DNA of 8,518 nucleotides from the NCBI GenBank assembly GCA_934662925.1, contig CAKUKL010000053.1, forward strand, positions 1-8,518. Direction: 5' to 3'. A model generated the notes under the pieces. It was not told the DNA's origin and did no database searches. It was given only the letters and a program-made list of their open reading frames with translations. Position 1 is the stretch's first letter, and each line of letters starts with the position of its first letter. Shown one piece after another: positions 6,567-8,518 of this stretch. This DNA comes from an uncultured Oscillospiraceae bacterium. GTDB taxonomy: Bacteria > Bacillota > Clostridia > Oscillospirales > Oscillospiraceae. A program made the position numbers and the translations under genes.

Positions 6567-6596
6567 ATTGTACCACGCCGCCGCCCGGAATGTCAA
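6567..6596 (-). promoter_or_regulatory. Strong sigma-A promoter reading toward the Xer-like recombinase
   Basis: On the minus strand TTGACA (6596-6591) is a perfect -35 box and TACAAT (6572-6567) is 5 of 6 to the -10 consensus, with an 18-nt spacer and TGG before the -10 (extended). The -35 begins two bases past the stop codon of the short recombinase gene. Among promoters in this window it is the closest to consensus. Confidence 0.75.
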
Positions 6597-6597
6597 C

Positions 6598-7098
6598 TCA
6601 GATTTTACGTTTCGCTTCCAACAGCCGGTCAGCCATGGCGTAAATCATGGTGACGGTAACGCTGGAATGCTTCATGACCCGCCGGACGCGCTCCAAATCG
6701 CCGTACTTCTGCATCAGCTCCACGGCGTAGACCTTCCGGAAGCTGTGAACGCCCACGTTCTGCGGCAGCCGGAACGCACGGGCGGCCCGCTTGACATCCG
6801 CCCAAACAGCCTGACGGGTCTTGTGGGTTCCGGGCTTGCGCCCCGGGAACGCCCAGACCGGCCCCGCCTGCGCCCTGATCTGGCCCAGCAGCTCGTCCGT
6901 CAGGCCCACGCGCCGCCGCTTCTTTGTCTTGGCTTCCGTGACCATGAACTGCCGCCCAAGCTGCTGCGTCCGCAGCGTCAGCACGTCCCCCAGCCGCAGC
7001 CCGGTATGCAAACACACCCGGCAAATGAGCCGATTTGACGGCGTGAGCGCAGCCAGAACGTGTTCAACCTCCCTGTGCAGCAGGTATTCCGTTTTCAT
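6598..7098 (-). CDS. Short tyrosine recombinase, catalytic domain only (166 aa)
   Basis: All tyrosine-recombinase active-site positions are in place: Arg35 in HTGLRLGD, a lysine at 57-60 in EAKTKK, His118 and Arg121 in VHSFR, His144 in VMKHSS, and Tyr153 in MIYAM. The His144-Tyr153 spacing is the canonical 9. The N-terminal core-binding domain of ordinary integrases is absent. The protein begins directly at the catalytic domain, so the whole gene is about half the usual length. It is not simply broken: it has its own ATG with an excellent ribosome site (AGGAGGGGAGA, 7111-7101) and no upstream remnant in frame. It lies downstream of the rep operon terminator, and I see no clear promoter of its own. 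It may act as the element's integrase or resolvase, perhaps with a partner protein. Its stop overlaps the start of the next leftward promoter region. Confidence 0.88.
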   Translation of the reverse strand: MKTEYLLHREVEHVLAALTPSNRLICRVCLHTGLRLGDVLTLRTQQLGRQFMVTEAKTKKRRRVGLTDELLGQIRAQAGPVWAFPGRKPGTHKTRQAVWADVKRAARAFRLPQNVGVHSFRKVYAVELMQKYGDLERVRRVMKHSSVTVTMIYAMADRLLEAKRKI

Positions 7099-7176
7099 GC
7101 TCTCCCCTCCTCTCGCTGCCCGGTGGGGGCTTTTGCGTGGCTCCGGGCGGCGGACGGGCTACGGCCCCCAAGGTCG

Positions 7177-7188
7177 GGGCCTAGGCCC
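7177..7188. repeat. 12-bp perfect palindrome in the spacer before the short recombinase
   Basis: GGGCCTAGGCCC reads the same on both strands. Nearby GGCCCC (7163-7168) and GGGGCC (7176-7181) offer competing pairings. The surrounding 130 bp (7099-7228) is extremely GC-rich and has no gene or recognisable promoter. Function is unknown: a regulator site or a single-strand hairpin are both possible. Confidence 0.5.
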
Positions 7189-7227
7189 GGAAAGCCGCCC
7201 TCCGCCCCGAAAAATCCCCCGCCGGTC

Positions 7228-7263
7228 AGAAAAGGCCCCAGCGGGCGCAAACCCACCGGGGCC
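7228..7263 (-). terminator. Rho-independent terminator of the rep operon
   Basis: On the minus strand GGCCCCGGTGGG (7263-7252) pairs with CCCGCTGGGGCC (7245-7234) over 12 bp with two G-T wobbles and a 6-nt loop. TTTTCT (7233-7228) follows. It lies 37 nt after the 44-codon gene and so closes the rep operon before the short recombinase gene. Confidence 0.8.
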
Positions 7264-7281
7264 AAGCAGTTCCGGCGGAAC

Positions 7282-7303
7282 TTGACAATCCGAAAATTGT
7301 CAA
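7282..7303. repeat. Inverted repeat overlapping the stop codon of the 44-codon gene
   Basis: TTGACAAT (7282-7289) and ATTGTCAA (7296-7303) are exact reverse complements around CCGAAA. The TGA stop (7302-7300) is inside the right arm. Each arm holds a TTGACA, but no -10 box follows at promoter distance on either strand, so an operator or mRNA-end hairpin is more likely than a promoter. Confidence 0.6.
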
Positions 7304-7434
7304 TTCCCCTCATATTTCACCGGCTTCATGCGGTTGAGGTAGCACCCGCAAATGCCACACTCCACCCGCCGGGCCCGCCAGCAATACCACCGGCTGGGGC
7401 ACCAGAAGAATTTCCACAAGTTCCGCAGCGTCAT
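7300..7434 (-). CDS. Small Cys/Trp-rich basic protein (44 aa)
   Basis: The ATG (7434-7432) overlaps the stop of the 40-codon gene as ATGA, and GGAGG (7446-7442) lies 7 nt upstream, the textbook layout for translational coupling. The product starts MTLRNLWKFFWCPSRWYCW. It has five cysteines (12, 18, 26, 29, 31) with CGICGC at 26-31, and tryptophans at 7, 11, 16 and 19. Paired cysteines suggest a small zinc-binding or disulfide module, and the basic, aromatic character could suit nucleic-acid binding. I do not recognise a family. Tiny accessory proteins next to Rep are common in small ssDNA phages and rolling-circle elements, some of them single-strand DNA-binding, but that role is a guess. A 61-codon frame over the same DNA (7310-7495) has no ribosome site and is less likely. 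Confidence 0.65.
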   Translation of the reverse strand: MTLRNLWKFFWCPSRWYCWRARRVECGICGCYLNRMKPVKYEGN

Positions 7435-7553
7435 TGTTCAACCTCCATTTCCGCCCGGATGAACGCCAGCAGCTCCGCCGCCAAATCGTATTCATCCCCG
7501 AGGATCGCTTCCTGCACGGCTTCCGCCATGATGGTCAAGACCTTGTCAGACAT
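7431..7553 (-). CDS. Small acidic helical protein (40 aa) coupled to rep
   Basis: The ATG (7553-7551) shares one base with the rep stop codon as TGATG, so translation is probably coupled. A purine-rich AAGGGGGGG lies about 10 nt upstream. The product begins MSDKVLTIMAEAVQEAILGD and is rich in Ala, Glu and Leu, with the segment DLAAELLAFIRAEMEVE predicting one amphipathic helix and a net negative charge. No domain or membrane segment is recognised. An in-frame ATG at 7562 would add three residues (MAL), but it nearly abuts the G-run, so the internal start is preferred. It may be a Rep partner or copy-control protein, without direct evidence. Confidence 0.65.
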   Translation of the reverse strand: MSDKVLTIMAEAVQEAILGDEYDLAAELLAFIRAEMEVEQ

Positions 7554-8329
7554 CAACGCCATTCCCCCCCTTCCGGCCCCAGCCGGAAGCCCACGAAGGA
7601 CAGCCCGGCCCCGGCCACATCGAATTGATACGCCCCCGGCATTTCGAGGGCGTCCCGCAAGCTGAACTCGCAGAAGCTGACAACCGGGCGGGCCAGCTGC
7701 CCGCCGGAGTAGAACCACCGCCCGCCGACCTTCTCGGTGCCCTTGCCGATGTACTTGCAGACGTAAGCAACCGCGCGGCCATAATCGCCGTAAAGCTCGA
7801 TGACGGTGGAGAATCCCAGCGACCACCGGGGCAGATTGAACACCGGATGGCCCCGCCCGTCCTGATGGCCGGAATCCACGGCCTCCAGCGCGTCCGTGAA
7901 CAGCCCATGGAAGTGGACGGCCCCGTCCTTGTGCCGCTCCGGAACGAGGACGTAAGCCAGACCGCGCCGCCGGACGTTGTTGTCCAGCCAGACGTTGAGC
8001 TTCTTTGTGATGGCTGCCATGTCGTACCGGTCGACGCGCTGCCGGTCGAGTGTCAGCGTGACGAACCAGCGGAAGGGATTGGACAGCGCCAGCTCCCGCA
8101 CCTGCGCCCGCGCCCGCCGCATGGCCCGTTCTGGGGAGCCCTCGGCGGGCTGCTCTGGTGGTTCCCGGGCGCATTTCCGGCGCGGCTTCCGCCAGCCGGA
8201 TTCCTCCCAGCCCTCGGCCTTGAAGATGGCCTTTTCGCACACGAGAACGTCCCGGCTCCCGTCCGGATACGTCTTGATTCTGGCGCTGTGACATAAGCCA
8301 GAAGCCCCGTTTTCACAAAGATTTTTCAT
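7553..8329 (-). CDS. HUH-superfamily rolling-circle replication initiator, phiX174 gpA-like two-tyrosine type (258 aa)
   Basis: It should nick one strand at the element's origin, stay joined to the 5' end through a tyrosine, and launch rolling-circle replication. With numbering from the ATG at 8329, motif I is FVTLTLD (89-95). The metal-binding HUH motif is VHFHGLF (138-144) with His139 and His141. The catalytic helix is YVCKYIGK (189-196) with Tyr189, Lys192 and Tyr193. Two tyrosines four apart around a lysine are the arrangement of phiX174 gpA (YVAKY) and mark dual-tyrosine initiators. The N-terminal 80 residues are basic, with several cysteines (5, 13, 31, 53). No helicase domain follows, so the host must supply one. 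A TTG nine bases upstream could be an alternative start. No clear ribosome site precedes either. The candidate nick site is 38 nt upstream. Confidence 0.88.
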   Translation of the reverse strand: MKNLCENGASGLCHSARIKTYPDGSRDVLVCEKAIFKAEGWEESGWRKPRRKCAREPPEQPAEGSPERAMRRARAQVRELALSNPFRWFVTLTLDRQRVDRYDMAAITKKLNVWLDNNVRRRGLAYVLVPERHKDGAVHFHGLFTDALEAVDSGHQDGRGHPVFNLPRWSLGFSTVIELYGDYGRAVAYVCKYIGKGTEKVGGRWFYSGGQLARPVVSFCEFSLRDALEMPGAYQFDVAGAGLSFVGFRLGPEGGEWR

Positions 8330-8361
8330 GTCGAGCAAGGGGAAGTGACGGAATACTGTCC

Positions 8362-8400
8362 TAATATCAAGTAGCCAGCTGCGCCGCTCCCGGGGGCTGG
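8362..8400 (-). other. Candidate double-strand origin: phiX174-like nick site plus inverted repeat
   Basis: On the minus strand ACTTGATATTA (8372-8362) is identical to the core of the phiX174 gene A origin, where cleavage is between G and A (here between 8368 and 8367). It also contains the CTTGATA of pC194/pUB110-type origins. Two bases 5' of it is an inverted repeat, CCAGC (8400-8396) with GCTGG (8379-8375). CAC also recurs at the far end of the 30-base phiX origin length. The site is just upstream of the rep gene, on the rep-sense strand. Confidence 0.75.
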
Positions 8401-8470
8401 TTTTTTCAGCTGTGCCCCCCCTCCCGTCGCTGGTCCGGGTTTTTTGCGCTGGTGCCCCCCAGGCCGTCGC
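8399..8470. repeat. Two imperfect direct repeats of 32-33 bp beside the candidate origin
   Basis: Copy 1 (8399-8430) and copy 2 (8438-8470) both read GGTTTTTT, then a GCTG core, then TGCCCCCC, four variable bases and CGTCGC, with a period of about 39 bp. A related CAGCTGCGCC occurs at 8376-8385. The place and spacing suit iteron-like Rep or host-factor binding sites. The T-runs after GGGGGCTGG (8392-8400) could also stop rightward transcription. From 8471 to the edge there is only very GC-rich sequence with no gene I can support. Confidence 0.6.
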
Positions 8471-8518
8471 GGGGCCCCTTGCGCCCGGCGCGCTGCCCGG
8501 CCCTTGCGGGGGTGGGGC

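Larger units (their letters stand above)
6598..8518 (-). mobile_element. Part of an integrated rolling-circle / ssDNA-phage-type element (right end outside the window)
   Basis: An HUH-type Rep, a matching phiX174-like nick site, two overlapping mini-genes and a catalytic-domain tyrosine recombinase are packed in one orientation. They form a very GC-rich block unlike the metabolic genes to the left. Rep plus recombinase is the kit expected of an integrated inovirus, microvirus or rolling-circle plasmid. No coat, pilot, Zot-like or relaxase gene lies in the window, so the class is open. The left boundary is not proven. It could be at the palindromes near 6400-6509 or just left of 6598. Confidence 0.6.

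Noticed and set aside
6398..6568. A 56-codon minus-strand frame (MKHHFERRS...KIKILLS) through both palindromes
   Set aside because: Its ATG lies inside the -10 box of the promoter at 6567-6596, so it cannot be translated from that transcript. It has no ribosome site, and the protein is largely the translation of repeats.
7282..7303. Promoter based on perfect TTGACA boxes on both strands
   Set aside because: No -10-like hexamer lies 16-18 nt downstream on either strand. The boxes are explained by the inverted repeat.
7310..7495. 61-codon minus-strand frame overlapping both mini-genes
   Set aside because: It has no ribosome site at its ATG, whereas the 44-codon frame has GGAGG at 7 nt and an ATGA overlap with the previous gene.
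7431..8294. 287-codon minus-strand frame overlapping rep
   Set aside because: The HUH and YVCKY motifs are in the other frame. Only the last 40 codons of this frame form a credible gene.
8375..8406. Rightward intrinsic terminator (CCAGC...GCTGG plus six T)
   Set aside because: The stem is only 5 bp with a 16-nt loop, and no rightward gene lies upstream. It fits better as the inverted repeat beside the origin.

Overview
The window looks like chromosome of a GC-rich Clostridia member, probably of the Oscillospiraceae (Flavonifractor / Oscillibacter-like). The reasons are strong AGGAG-type ribosome binding sites, sigma-A promoters with extended -10 boxes, a PPi-dependent phosphofructokinase beside a class II aldolase, an Amidase_6-type protein and high GC content. 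The taxon is inferred from gene character only.

Layout. Positions 1-5314 are ordinary chromosome. They hold the 3' part of an AraC-type regulator with a GyrI-like ligand domain (+), purB (+), a leftward fba-pfp operon for central carbon flux, and a small Amidase_6-like protein (+). Intrinsic terminators follow the regulator and purB. The purB terminator is shared with the converging pfp. Promoters can be read upstream of purB and fba. A leftward XerC/D-like tyrosine recombinase (5277-6299) overlaps the amidase gene tail to tail.

Positions 6300-6597 hold no convincing gene. A near-consensus leftward promoter begins at the stop codon of the next gene to the right, and would give the Xer-like gene a roughly 260-nt leader. 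That leader contains two related palindromes built on AACTCAACAAAA and a GC hairpin. The four half-sites are mutually complementary, so they could be recombinase sites, a switchable RNA leader or an interspersed palindromic repeat.

From about 6598 to the right edge lies part of a mobile element of rolling-circle or ssDNA-phage type, all read leftward. It has a Rep protein of the HUH superfamily with a two-tyrosine motif like phiX174 gpA, and two overlapping tiny genes (40 and 44 codons, the second Cys/Trp-rich). An intrinsic terminator follows, then a 166-residue tyrosine recombinase that is only a catalytic domain. Thirty-eight bases upstream of rep is ACTTGATATTA, identical to the core of the phiX174 gene A nick site, next to an inverted repeat and two 32-33 bp direct repeats. 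This is a candidate double-strand origin. Rep would nick there to replicate the excised circle, and the short recombinase could serve integration or excision. Structural, coat or transfer genes that would tell phage from plasmid would lie beyond the right edge.
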